From the NCBI RefSeq assembly GCF_050113715.1, contig NZ_JBNJQR010000006.1:62001-126000 (forward strand): DNA of 64,000 bases. The letters are read 5' to 3'. The notes under the pieces were generated by a model. It saw only the letters and a list, made by a program, of their open reading frames with translations, ran no database searches and was not told the DNA's origin. Numbering within the stretch: position 1 is the stretch's first letter; each line of letters begins with the position of its first letter. The translations under genes were made by a program, and so were the position numbers. Source of the stretch: Brevibacillus_H ginsengisoli. Its GTDB lineage: Bacteria > Bacillota > Bacilli > Brevibacillales > Brevibacillaceae. Shown piece by piece: positions 1-8,766 of this stretch.

Positions 1-242
1 ATCGACCTGAGAATGGTGTCCGTGTAACGGCGATTAAAGAGGATAATACACCATTCCAACGGGAATACAACCCGGATCATCCGGATGCTGATAAAGATGG
101 CTATGTTCTCAAACCTAACGTAGACCCCATGAGAGAGATGGTTGATATGATCTCGGCCTCTCGTTCCTATGAAGCGAACGTAACCGTTTTAAACGCAAGC
201 AAGAGCATGATGATGAAAGCATTTGAAATCAATGGGAGATAA
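1..242 (+). CDS. flgC: Flagellar basal-body rod protein FlgC (C-terminal part)
   Basis: This is the 3' end of a gene that begins before the window; the reading frame starts at base 3 and stops at the TAA at 240-242. About 79 residues remain. They include the rod-family YNPDHPDADKDGYV segment and the C-terminal helix with SASRSYEANVTVLNASKSMM, typical of FlgC, one of the proximal rod proteins that join the MS ring to the hook outside the membrane. fliE follows 15 bases later, the usual flgB-flgC-fliE order. Identification is strong; the N-terminus cannot be assessed. Confidence 0.95.
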   Translation, partial: RPENGVRVTAIKEDNTPFQREYNPDHPDADKDGYVLKPNVDPMREMVDMISASRSYEANVTVLNASKSMMMKAFEINGR

Positions 243-257
243 GGAGAATAACGAACC

Positions 258-554
258 ATGCAGATTAATGCATTAAAGCCAGTCGGATTTCAACCAGTCG
301 TGCAATCTCCGACACAAACTCCTAATGAGGTATCCAAATCATTTGCGAATTATCTTTCCGATGCGATTGGCCAAGTAAATCAAGCACAAGTAGATTCTGA
401 GACCCTAAATTCGAAGTATGTGGCTGGTCAGGTAGAGGATGTGCATCAAGTGATGATTGCTAGCCAGAAAGCTAGTCTTTCCTTGCAATTAACGATGCAA
501 GTCCGTAACAAGGTGATTGAATCCTACCAAGAGATCATGCGTATGCCGATCTAA
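258..554 (+). CDS. fliE: Flagellar hook-basal body protein FliE
   Basis: FliE is a small rod-base protein that bridges the MS ring (FliF) and the proximal rod and is exported by the flagellar type III system. The 98-residue length is normal. The C-terminal half carries the family pattern VHQVMIASQKASLSLQLTMQ followed by RNKVIESYQEIMRMPI, the hydrophobic heptad region that packs with the rod. An AAGGAGAAT ribosome site lies 8-10 bases before the ATG. It sits between flgC and fliF, as in B. subtilis. Confidence 0.95.
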   Translation: MQINALKPVGFQPVVQSPTQTPNEVSKSFANYLSDAIGQVNQAQVDSETLNSKYVAGQVEDVHQVMIASQKASLSLQLTMQVRNKVIESYQEIMRMPI

Positions 555-587
555 TCTTGAACGTACCCTTTCTTGGTGAGGTGAATT

Positions 588-2177
588 ATGAACGAACGTC
601 TAGCATTGTATAAAGATAAAGTACATACATTTTGGAACCGTTTTACTCCTAAACAAAAATGGATGATTGCGGCAATAGCCTTGTTTTTAGTAGTTTCTCT
701 TAGTTTATACATATATTTTGCTTCTCGCCCTGTTTACGTTCCTTTATATAACCAACGTTTAAGCGAGCAGGAAGTTGGGTTAATCAAACAAGAGCTGGAT
801 AGCCAAAAGATTCCGTATCGAATTACTGGAAATGGAACCCAAATTGAAGTGCCTGAGGTCAATGCCCAAGATGTAGTGGTTGATCTGGCGGCAAAAGGGA
901 TTCCAAGTGAAGGAACCATCAGTTCAGACATTTTCAAAAGCGCTGGAACTTTTGGGATTACCGACAATCAATTTAAAGTGTTGAAAAAAGATGCGCTTCA
1001 AGTAGAGTTGAAGAAGATGTTGGAAAGAGTTCATGGTGTGCAAAATGCGCAAGTCATGATTACTCTTCCTGAAGAAAACGTTTGGGTAACGGACAAGCCG
1101 GATAACGCGACGGCATCTGTAATCGTTACCACAGAACCTGGTACACAATTAAATGATCAACAAATTCGGTCTTTATATTATGTCGTCTCTCGCAGTGTAG
1201 ATAAGCTGCCACTTGAAAATATCACGATCATGGATCAATACTCTAACCTTTTGGAGTTATCGGATACCAATGATGCAAATACACATGCACTTACTCTCTA
1301 TGAGCAGCAGGAAAAAATGCGATCCGAAGTAGAGAGGAAGATTCAACAAAATGTCTACAATTTGCTAGGTACTCTAATGGGCAGAGACAAGGTGATTGTC
1401 CAAACAACTGTTAATATGAACTTTGCCAAAGAGAACCGCGTTGAAAACCTCGTGGAACCTGTAGACAAACAGAATAACGAGGGAATTACGATTAGTGCCG
1501 AAAAGCTTTCTAAAACTTTTTCCGGTCAGGGAGCTCCACCGGCGGGGACAGCAGGCACAGGAAATAGTGATGTCCCAAGTTTCCCTGGAGGGTCTCAACA
1601 GGGCGCCAACAGTAATTATGAAGAATTAACAGATCGAGTAAATAAAGAGGTCAACCGAATAACCCGTAACATTACGATGAGTCCATATCAAATTGATGAT
1701 ATCTCCATCAATATTGGTGTAGAACCACCTGCTGGCCAACAACTTGATCAGCAAACGATCGATAATATTAAGCAGGTACTACGAAATGTGGTACGGGTAA
1801 GTGTAAGCAACAAGACACCTGCCTTAACGGATCCAGAGATCGATCAACGAATTTCTGTCTTTCCACATACCTTCACAGGTAAAGTGGCGACAACAGATCA
1901 ACAAGGTCTTAATCCAGCTATTCTTTGGGGTGCCGGAGCTGTTGCGTTACTTGCTCTTGGTGCAGTTGCTTATATGCTGTACCGTCGCCGTCGTCAACAG
2001 CAAGCGATCGAGGAGGAAATTCCAGATTTACCGTCTCCAATGCCATTTGAAGTGCCAGACTTAACCTACAACGAAGATACAGATGAAGTAGTGATCCGCA
2101 AGCAGTTAGATAAATTGGCCCGAAGCAAGCCAGATGAATTCGTGACATTGCTTCGTACATGGATAGCTGAAGATTAG
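588..2177 (+). CDS. fliF: Flagellar MS-ring protein FliF
   Basis: FliF forms the MS ring in the cytoplasmic membrane, the platform for the export gate and the C-ring. The 529 residues show a membrane helix near residues 23-45, two ring-building YscJ/FliF domains (about 48-330), a glycine/proline/serine-rich linker near 305-340 and a second membrane helix near 445-465 followed by an arginine cluster. The acidic cytoplasmic tail ending LLRTWIAED is the FliG-binding segment. fliG starts 13 bases downstream, so ring and switch protein are probably translated together. Length and architecture are normal for Firmicutes. Confidence 0.96.
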   Translation: MNERLALYKDKVHTFWNRFTPKQKWMIAAIALFLVVSLSLYIYFASRPVYVPLYNQRLSEQEVGLIKQELDSQKIPYRITGNGTQIEVPEVNAQDVVVDLAAKGIPSEGTISSDIFKSAGTFGITDNQFKVLKKDALQVELKKMLERVHGVQNAQVMITLPEENVWVTDKPDNATASVIVTTEPGTQLNDQQIRSLYYVVSRSVDKLPLENITIMDQYSNLLELSDTNDANTHALTLYEQQEKMRSEVERKIQQNVYNLLGTLMGRDKVIVQTTVNMNFAKENRVENLVEPVDKQNNEGITISAEKLSKTFSGQGAPPAGTAGTGNSDVPSFPGGSQQGANSNYEELTDRVNKEVNRITRNITMSPYQIDDISINIGVEPPAGQQLDQQTIDNIKQVLRNVVRVSVSNKTPALTDPEIDQRISVFPHTFTGKVATTDQQGLNPAILWGAGAVALLALGAVAYMLYRRRRQQQAIEEEIPDLPSPMPFEVPDLTYNEDTDEVVIRKQLDKLARSKPDEFVTLLRTWIAED

Positions 2178-2190
2178 GGAGTGAGGACCG

Positions 2191-3204
2191 ATGGCTCGCG
2201 GGGCCAAAGAATTAACGGGTCGGCAAAAAGCTGCAATTCTGCTTATCTCGCTTGGGCCGGAAGTATCTGCTCAAGTATTTAAGCACTTGCGTGAAGATGA
2301 AATCGAACAATTAACATTGGAAATTGCCAATGTAAGAAAAGTAGAGACTGACGAAAAAGAAAGAGTTTTAGCGGAGTTCCATCAGATTGCCGTGGCAAAA
2401 GAAGTGATTGCCCAAGGTGGGATTACGTATGCGAAGGATATCTTGGAAAAAGCGCTTGGACAATCGAAGGCAATCGATATTATTAATCGACTGACCGCGA
2501 ATCTTCAAGTTAGACCATTTGACTTTGCGCGTAAAGCGGATCCTAGCCAAATTTTGAACTTTATTCAAAATGAACACTCTCAAACCATTGCCTTGGTACT
2601 AGCCTATCTGGAACCGACACAGTCTGCGATGATCTTGTCAGCGTTACCACAAGAGAGACAAGCGGATGTAGCGAAGCGTATTGCCTTGATGGATAGTACT
2701 TCCCCAGAGGTTATTGCTCAGGTTGAACAGGTATTAGAACAGAAACTGTCTGCTACGGTTACACAAGATTACACTCAAGCAGGTGGAATTGAAGCCATTG
2801 TCAACGTATTGAATGGTGTAGACAGAAGTACAGAACGAACTATTTTGGATTCCTTGGAAATTCAAGATCCAGAGCTTGCTGAAGAAATCAAAAAACGGAT
2901 GTTCGTCTTCGAGGATATTGCTACACTGGACAATCGTTCGATTCAACGCGTTATTCGCGATGTGGAGAACGCCGATCTCCAACTTGCACTCAAGGTTGCA
3001 AGCGAAGAAGTACGCGAGGTTATCTTCCGCAACATGTCCAAGCGTATGGCCGAAACATTCCGCGAAGAAATGGAATTTATGGGTCCTGTGCGTTTGCGTG
3101 ATGTTGAAGAAGCCCAATCCCGTATTGTTGCGACGATTCGTCGTCTAGAAGAGGCGGGTGAAATTATCATCGCTCGAGGCGGAGGGGATGATATCATTGT
3201 CTAG
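2191..3204 (+). CDS. fliG: Flagellar motor switch protein FliG
   Basis: FliG is the rotor protein of the C-ring: its N-terminus binds FliF, the middle domain binds FliM, and the C-terminal charged helix faces the MotA stator. All 337 residues align by eye with the B. subtilis type, including the C-terminal part with RMFVFEDI, RVIRDVEN and the end GGGDDIIV. The conserved middle-domain EHPQ motif reads EHSQ here (about base 2572), a proline-to-serine change. The 3' end supplies the ribosome site for fliH, and the stop lies inside the fliH start region. Confidence 0.97.
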   Translation: MARGAKELTGRQKAAILLISLGPEVSAQVFKHLREDEIEQLTLEIANVRKVETDEKERVLAEFHQIAVAKEVIAQGGITYAKDILEKALGQSKAIDIINRLTANLQVRPFDFARKADPSQILNFIQNEHSQTIALVLAYLEPTQSAMILSALPQERQADVAKRIALMDSTSPEVIAQVEQVLEQKLSATVTQDYTQAGGIEAIVNVLNGVDRSTERTILDSLEIQDPELAEEIKKRMFVFEDIATLDNRSIQRVIRDVENADLQLALKVASEEVREVIFRNMSKRMAETFREEMEFMGPVRLRDVEEAQSRIVATIRRLEEAGEIIIARGGGDDIIV

Positions 3205-4024
3205 GATCTATAAAGCTTCTAACTATGTGGCTGCGGACGAAAAATTGATCCTTCAAGTAAAAGCGCCTCCTCCACCCATACTGACGGATGAAGTTGCTCA
3301 AAGGTTGCAAGAAAGTTTTCCGATTATCCAAAATGCGGAAGAAGAAGCTCGAACCATCATTTCGGATGCTGAGGAAATGGCTCAAAAGATTCTTGCGGAA
3401 GCTTCAAGACAATCTGACGAGCTTCGTGAACAAGTAAGGGTAGAGATGGAACAATGGCGCCAGGAGCACGAACAAGAAGCTCAACTCGCTGCCCAACAAG
3501 CAAGAGAAGAAGCGAAGGAAGAAGGCTTTTTTCAAGGGATTGAGGAGGGCAAGATAGCAGCTAGAAAAGAAGAAGAAGAAACGATTCAGTTGGCGCGCGA
3601 TATTCTTACAGAAGGATATCGGACCAAAGAGACGATTATTAATCAGGCGGAACCTTTTCTAGTGGAACTTAGTATGGAAATCGCACGAAAGATTATCGGT
3701 GAAGAGCTATCGACTGATCCAGAGAAAATTGTTGAGATGGTAAAAAAAGTTGTTCGGCGTTCACGTGTTCATGGACAAATTACCATTTCAGTGAATCATC
3801 GATACTATCAATTTATAGAAGAGCATCGTACACAATTTTTAACGCTTCTGGATGGGCAAGCTGAGTTAGCCATATATCCGGATTACACGGTGCAAGATGA
3901 AGGTTGTGTCATTCGGACGCCTTTCGGTAGTGTAGATGCGAGAATTGATACGCAGTTAGAAGAAATTAGACAGGTCCTGTTGGATATTGCGCGAGGAAGT
4001 GAATCGAATAATGACTTCGCTTGA
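3197..4024 (+). CDS. fliH: Flagellar export apparatus protein FliH
   Basis: FliH is the peripheral stator that binds and restrains the ATPase FliI and delivers it with export cargo to the gate. A TTG at 3197 is chosen as start because GGAGGGG at 3181-3187 lies 9 bases upstream; an in-frame ATG at 3188 abuts that site and is too close. This gives about 275 residues overlapping fliG by 8 bases. The middle (about 45-140) is charged, glutamate/glutamine-rich coiled coil, and the C-terminus resembles V-ATPase subunit E. Exact start is uncertain, function is not. Confidence 0.9.
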   Translation: MSRIYKASNYVAADEKLILQVKAPPPPILTDEVAQRLQESFPIIQNAEEEARTIISDAEEMAQKILAEASRQSDELREQVRVEMEQWRQEHEQEAQLAAQQAREEAKEEGFFQGIEEGKIAARKEEEETIQLARDILTEGYRTKETIINQAEPFLVELSMEIARKIIGEELSTDPEKIVEMVKKVVRRSRVHGQITISVNHRYYQFIEEHRTQFLTLLDGQAELAIYPDYTVQDEGCVIRTPFGSVDARIDTQLEEIRQVLLDIARGSESNNDFA

Positions 4025-5333
4025 CCTGACCAAATATCGTTCCGTTTTGGGACAAATGGATTCTGTCAGAATTAACGGCAAAGTTACCCAGGTAGTCGGA
4101 TTAACAATTGAATCACAAGGACCAGAAGCCAAGTTGGGGGAGATTTGTCACATCTACTCCCAACACGGTGAAGAACCAATCATGGCAGAGGTAGTAGGGT
4201 TTCGTGACAACAAAGTGCTGATGATGCCTTTGGGAGAACTCTCAGCAATTGGCCCGGGTTGTGATGTAGTAGCTACCGGCAAGCCACTTACGGTAAAGGT
4301 AGGTCCCGAAATTCTCGGTACGGTTCTTGACGGTTTGGGAAGACCGCTCAATGGGAATCCACTGCCGTTTGGCTTAACCAATTACCCGACCAATAATCTT
4401 CCGCCCAATCCGTTAGCGCGGCCTCGTATTACAGAACCCATTGGAGTTGGGATTCGTGCGATCGATGGTTTGCTATCGGTAGGAAAGGGACAGCGTGTCG
4501 GGATTTTCGCAGGGTCTGGGGTAGGGAAAAGTACCTTGCTCGGGATGATTGCTCGTAATACCAACGCTGATATCAATGTGATCGGGTTAATAGGAGAACG
4601 TGGTCGCGAAGTCAAGGAGTTTATTGAACGCGATTTGGGGGAAGAAGGATTGAAGAGATCGGTTGTCGTTGTTGCTACGTCCGATCAACCTGCTCTGATC
4701 CGGATTAAAGGGGCCTTAATTGCCACCTCCATAGCGGAATACTTCAGAGATCGCGGTCTGAATGTGATGCTAATGATGGACTCGGTTACTCGTTTTGCCA
4801 TGGCACAACGGGAAGTCGGTCTCGCCATTGGTGAACCGCCAGCGACAAGAGGTTACACCCCGTCCGTTTTTGCTTTACTACCTAAGCTTCTCGAGCGGGC
4901 AGGAACGGCCAAAAAAGGAAGCATTACCGCGTTCTATACCGTACTCGTAGATTCAGATGATATGAACGATCCGATTGCTGATACGGTACGTGGAATTCTT
5001 GATGGACATATTGTCTTGGACCGCAAAATTGCGCAGAAGGGGCATTTCCCGGCAATTGACATCTTGCAAAGCGTGAGCCGTGTCATGAATGAAATCAGCT
5101 CTGATCAGCACTTGCAAGCGGCGAGACAGCTTAAACGTTACATGGCAACATTCAAAGAAGCGGAAGACCTCATTAATATAGGAGCCTATAAAATGGGGAC
5201 CAATCGCGAAATCGATACATCGATCCGTTACCGAGATATTATTCGGGATTTCACGGCACAATCGACAGATGAGCCAGCGGATCTCAACATTAGCATTAAC
5301 GCTTTGATCGCACACTTTGGAGGCGTGAACTAA
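4011..5333 (+). CDS. fliI: Flagellum-specific ATP synthase FliI
   Basis: FliI is the hexameric ATPase of the flagellar type III export apparatus, related to F1-beta. The Walker A motif GSGVGKST lies near residue 170, followed by the conserved GERGREV and Walker B MLMMDSVTRFAMAQRE region. The C-terminal part has the usual KRYMATFKEAEDLINIGAY signature. I place the start at the ATG at 4011, which has GAGGAAGTGA about 8 bases before it, giving 440 residues; TTG 3987 and GTG 3999 are in-frame alternatives. It overlaps fliH by 14 bases and fliJ by one base (TAATG). Confidence 0.96.
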   Translation: MTSLDLTKYRSVLGQMDSVRINGKVTQVVGLTIESQGPEAKLGEICHIYSQHGEEPIMAEVVGFRDNKVLMMPLGELSAIGPGCDVVATGKPLTVKVGPEILGTVLDGLGRPLNGNPLPFGLTNYPTNNLPPNPLARPRITEPIGVGIRAIDGLLSVGKGQRVGIFAGSGVGKSTLLGMIARNTNADINVIGLIGERGREVKEFIERDLGEEGLKRSVVVVATSDQPALIRIKGALIATSIAEYFRDRGLNVMLMMDSVTRFAMAQREVGLAIGEPPATRGYTPSVFALLPKLLERAGTAKKGSITAFYTVLVDSDDMNDPIADTVRGILDGHIVLDRKIAQKGHFPAIDILQSVSRVMNEISSDQHLQAARQLKRYMATFKEAEDLINIGAYKMGTNREIDTSIRYRDIIRDFTAQSTDEPADLNISINALIAHFGGVN

Positions 5334-5785
5334 TGAAAACCTATCAGTTTCATCTCCAAAAAGTCCTTGACTTAAAAGAAAAGGAAAAGGAACAAGCTGA
5401 ATGGGCTTTTGGGAAATCTGTGCAACGAAAAAACGAAGAAGAAAGCAAGCTTTATCACCTAAAAGAGCTTCGTAGTGGCGTTACAGATTCGATTGTTAAT
5501 CTACAGCAAAAGTCATGCAGCGTATCGGACTTAATGAAAATGGTACGCTACCAGCAATCGATGGATCGAGCGATTGAGTCACAAAAACGGACCGTATCCG
5601 GGTGTGAACAAGAAATTGAGAAGTGTCAAACAAAGCTAACCTTTCATATGCAAGAATCAAAGCTATGGAATCGCTTGAAAGAGAAGTCTCAAGATGTTTT
5701 TCTCGAACTCAATAAACAACGAGAGCAAAAAGAGCTAGACGAAATAGGGATCAATCGCTATTTACGCCGAGCCACTCATAGCTGA
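5333..5785 (+). CDS. fliJ: Flagellar export protein FliJ
   Basis: FliJ is the central stalk-like coiled coil of the FliH-FliI ATPase ring and helps couple ATP hydrolysis and the proton gradient to export. The 150-residue protein is almost wholly helical and charged, starting YQFHLQKVLDLKEKEKEQAE, the typical N-terminus of the family. Its ATG overlaps the fliI stop as TAATG, so translation is coupled. Family members are weakly conserved in sequence; the call rests on length, coiled-coil character, the N-terminal motif and position. Confidence 0.92.
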   Translation: MKTYQFHLQKVLDLKEKEKEQAEWAFGKSVQRKNEEESKLYHLKELRSGVTDSIVNLQQKSCSVSDLMKMVRYQQSMDRAIESQKRTVSGCEQEIEKCQTKLTFHMQESKLWNRLKEKSQDVFLELNKQREQKELDEIGINRYLRRATHS

Positions 5786-5798
5786 GAGGAGGTTCGTC

Positions 5799-6689
5799 AT
5801 GGAAGAGATTCAAGACCAAGAGGAAAAGGTTTACAGTAAATGGGAATGGTTTTTTTACATGATTGTGATCCCTGCTTTATTTGCTACGTTATTAGGCGGT
5901 GTGCTTTTGAGTTTGCTAGGGGTTAATGTAATTGGTAAACTCATTCACTTTGGAAATTCGATTCCTTATATCGAGAAGATTGTCCCTGGGCAGAATGAAA
6001 CCACCAATGATAACCCTAAACAAGCAGCACAAAATCAGCTGAACAATCTACAGACTGAATTGACAAAGAACAAGCAGAGTTCTGTGGCGCTTCAAGAAGA
6101 GATCGCCAAGAAAGACGAGACGATTCAAGCCCTTCAAAAGCAAATGGCGGATGTTCAGAAAATGGTGGAACAGAAGCGTGCGGATGGAGAGGAACGTCAA
6201 AAACAGTATCAGGATCTTGCCAAAATCTATACGACTATGTCTTCGCGTAACGCCGCGGCTATCATCGCGAACTTGACCAAAGAAGAAGCTGTTACGGTGA
6301 TGTCTAAGATGAAACCGGAAGAACGGGCAGATATTCTAGCCAAGATGGATCCTAAAAAAGCGGCGGACATCTCGATCCTGACCAAGGATACAACGGTAAG
6401 CAAAGATGATGATATTGCGGCTCTTCAACAGCGGATTCAGGTTCTCACCAAGGCTCTTAGTGAAACACGTCAAGATGGGACAAGCCTTGATTCGTTGATT
6501 AATACGTTCTCGCAAATGAACCCGGATGATTCAGCATCGATTATTGCTACGTTAATGAACACTAATTCTAAGCGGGCGATCTCCATTTTAGCTGGTATGA
6601 GCAATGATAAGCGCGCTCAAGTACTCGCATCCGTTGCGAAAAAGGATGGTAATTTAGCTGCTCGAATAACCAACGAGTTGCTGCGATAA
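5799..6689 (+). CDS. ylxF: YlxF-like flagellar operon protein with MgtE-N-type repeats
   Basis: This is the counterpart of B. subtilis YlxF, which lies between fliJ and fliK. It is a 296-residue single-pass membrane protein: a helix near residues 18-42, a coiled coil near 75-140, and two helical hairpin repeats resembling the MgtE N-terminal domain. The first is near 148-198 (AAAIIANLTKEEAVTVMSKM) and the second near 235-290 (SASIIATLMNTNSKRAISIL). Related MotE-type proteins chaperone stator assembly in other bacteria; whether that applies here is inference. An AGAGGAGG ribosome site precedes the ATG. Confidence 0.85.
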   Translation: MEEIQDQEEKVYSKWEWFFYMIVIPALFATLLGGVLLSLLGVNVIGKLIHFGNSIPYIEKIVPGQNETTNDNPKQAAQNQLNNLQTELTKNKQSSVALQEEIAKKDETIQALQKQMADVQKMVEQKRADGEERQKQYQDLAKIYTTMSSRNAAAIIANLTKEEAVTVMSKMKPEERADILAKMDPKKAADISILTKDTTVSKDDDIAALQQRIQVLTKALSETRQDGTSLDSLINTFSQMNPDDSASIIATLMNTNSKRAISILAGMSNDKRAQVLASVAKKDGNLAARITNELLR

Positions 6690-6753
6690 GTGGGGTAAAG
6701 CCTTACTGTCGTTATCTATAGAGGCAACTAAATATGATAAAGGAGGTGACAAG

Positions 6754-8265
6754 ATGAATGTAACTAATGCGATAACAACTGGAATTGGGGATATGACTGG
6801 TTTAAGTGGAGGACAAGCTACGGCAGCCAATCAAGGTGGAATGGGCGAAATGTTTGCCTTACAAATGGAGAACGCACTCAGCCAAACACCTTTGACCGAT
6901 CAACTGCCTGAGTTAAAAGGAGAAGGGGACTTTTCCAATCTTGCAGACCTGCTTGCAATGTTACAACAAATGTTTGCAAACAATCCACTGATGAGTCAAC
7001 AACCGGAACCTGTTGCGGACTCTGCAATCCAACCAGCTGCTTCTGTTGATCAAACCGAAGTAAATCCTGTGCTGTCAGCTATGGTGAATACCCAGATGCA
7101 AGTCCCATCACAAGCAGACACATCATCCTTGATGGGCAACAACATTCAAGAAGCGTTACCAGTAGAGAAACTTCCGCAACTCCAGCAGTTTCTTTCTCAA
7201 TTGATGCCTGAGAAGACACCTAGTGTTGCTCTTGCCAGTGAAACGATTCAACCTGTTGTTGCTGCTTTCATGGAGAAAGGAATGTCTCAAGAAGAGGCGA
7301 CAGCATTCGTTCAAACACTTGTCCAATTTGCGAAAGCGGGAGAACAAGCCAAACAGCCAGAAGTACGTGTGGCATCTGAACAAATCAGCCAGTTGATGAG
7401 TGAATTGGGTGTCAAGACAGCAGATGGGAAGGATCTGAACGCGAAAAAAGCGATGAATCCGTTTGAAACATTGCTTAAGCAATCTGGTTCCAAACAACCT
7501 TTGGTTGAACGCAAGATGACACAAGTGGATCAGACGGTTCAGACACCTCTTAATCTTTTGAAAGTAAACAATGCGCTTTCTTCCTACCAAGTGGAGACAG
7601 GACAGACGAGCCGGGCACAAGGAAATTTAACTAATCAAAGCAATCCGGGCATCTCACAGCTTGAGGGAAGTGCAGAGCCGCAAACCGGTGAGGAAACCAT
7701 CACCATGAATATTTCTCAACCGCAGACAACCCAAGCCTTCACCGTAAAAGGCGCAACTACAGAACAACCTGTTAACAGCTATACTCTTAAAGCAGATCAA
7801 TTTGCGAATCAGGTGAGTGATGTATTTGTTAAACAGCTCAAAGTTGGCTCTCTCAAAGGAGTAACGGAAGCGAAAATCATTTTGCATCCACAATCCTTAG
7901 GACAAGTTGATGTCAAAATCACCTCTCATAACGGCTTGATTACCGCTCAGTTCTCTGTAGACAACAGAGCAGGTAAAGAGGTATTGGATAGCCAATTGTC
8001 GCAGCTGCGAACCGCTTTGGTTCAACAAGGATTGCAAGTTGATCGCTTGGAAGTGACCCAGCAACAATCACAAAGTCAATTTAGCTTCCAGCAGCAGAAG
8101 GAACAAGGCAAGCAACAACAATCCTCCAATAGACAACAGCAAGAGCAACAATCTCAATCCAATCAAGACAGTTTCTCTATTGAGCAACTTGTGGATGGAG
8201 ATACTTCAACAGCCGCCCTTTGGAATCGGGCAAGGATGGCAGGGTCAGTAAACTATTCCGCATAG
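6754..8265 (+). CDS. fliK: Flagellar hook-length control protein FliK
   Basis: FliK is the secreted molecular ruler that measures the hook and switches FlhB from hook to filament substrates. The 503 residues have a low-complexity glutamine/serine/threonine-rich N-terminal ruler region and a compact C-terminal domain near residues 350-430 with the family signature KIILHPQSLGQVDVKI. A glutamine-rich tail follows (about 430-475). The start has an excellent AAAGGAGGTGA site. The next gene begins 20 bases later; flgD, normally found here, is not present. Confidence 0.93.
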   Translation: MNVTNAITTGIGDMTGLSGGQATAANQGGMGEMFALQMENALSQTPLTDQLPELKGEGDFSNLADLLAMLQQMFANNPLMSQQPEPVADSAIQPAASVDQTEVNPVLSAMVNTQMQVPSQADTSSLMGNNIQEALPVEKLPQLQQFLSQLMPEKTPSVALASETIQPVVAAFMEKGMSQEEATAFVQTLVQFAKAGEQAKQPEVRVASEQISQLMSELGVKTADGKDLNAKKAMNPFETLLKQSGSKQPLVERKMTQVDQTVQTPLNLLKVNNALSSYQVETGQTSRAQGNLTNQSNPGISQLEGSAEPQTGEETITMNISQPQTTQAFTVKGATTEQPVNSYTLKADQFANQVSDVFVKQLKVGSLKGVTEAKIILHPQSLGQVDVKITSHNGLITAQFSVDNRAGKEVLDSQLSQLRTALVQQGLQVDRLEVTQQQSQSQFSFQQQKEQGKQQQSSNRQQQEQQSQSNQDSFSIEQLVDGDTSTAALWNRARMAGSVNYSA

Positions 8266-8285
8266 GTAGAAGGAGAGTGAATCCC

Positions 8286-8687
8286 ATGAACACACAGTTT
8301 CGTGTTGGGCAAACGTATTTTCCTTCAAAACCAGGTGGTATAGCGAATAAACCAGCAACTGCAGAACTGCCTAAATCAGGCAAACCTTTTGATCGTTGGT
8401 TAAAAGAGAGCTTACAAGTCCCGCAGGAACCCAAGAAGCTTTCATTCAGTCAACATGCGTTAAATCGGCTACACGATCGTGGTATACAGCTGAATGAGCA
8501 GGAGTTAAGTCGTCTTGAAGGTGCTGTGCAGAAAGCCGCTGCTAAAGGTTCTAAAGAATCTCTGGTTGTCATGGATAACGTCGCGTACGTGATTAACATT
8601 GCAAACCGCAAAGTAATCACCGCAGTAGATGACGCCAATATGAAGGAAAGCGTTTTTACTAACATTGATAGTGCAGTTTTAGTTTAA
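8286..8687 (+). CDS. TIGR02530-type flagellar operon protein
   Basis: This 133-residue protein matches the small family annotated as TIGR02530 flagellar operon protein, usually placed just before flgE in Firmicutes. The start is ATG 8286 after GAAGGAGAG; the frame extends further upstream but overlaps fliK. The conserved core begins near residue 50 with LSFSQHALNRLHDRGIQL and continues through a helical EQELSRLEGAVQKAAAKG stretch to a short beta region VVMDNVAYVINIANRKVIT. No membrane helix or signal peptide is visible. Its biochemical role is not established; location suggests hook assembly. Confidence 0.85.
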   Translation: MNTQFRVGQTYFPSKPGGIANKPATAELPKSGKPFDRWLKESLQVPQEPKKLSFSQHALNRLHDRGIQLNEQELSRLEGAVQKAAAKGSKESLVVMDNVAYVINIANRKVITAVDDANMKESVFTNIDSAVLV

Positions 8688-8741
8688 AGGGCCGGCCCTC
8701 CTAGAGGAAGCCCTGTGGTTACCGAATGACTGAGGTAACAG
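8688..8741 (+). repeat. Inverted repeats upstream of flgE
   Basis: A perfect 12-base palindrome AGGGCCGGCCCT occupies 8688-8699, directly after the stop codon of the preceding gene, and can alternatively pair AGGGC with GCCCT at 8710-8714. A second hairpin pairs GTTACC (8718-8723) with GGTAAC (8734-8739). Neither is followed by a T-run, so they do not look like intrinsic terminators. They may be mRNA stability or processing elements for the highly expressed hook gene. Structure is seen; the role is inference. Confidence 0.55.
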
Positions 8742-8766
8742 TTTGAAACATAGAGGAGGTTCAAGA

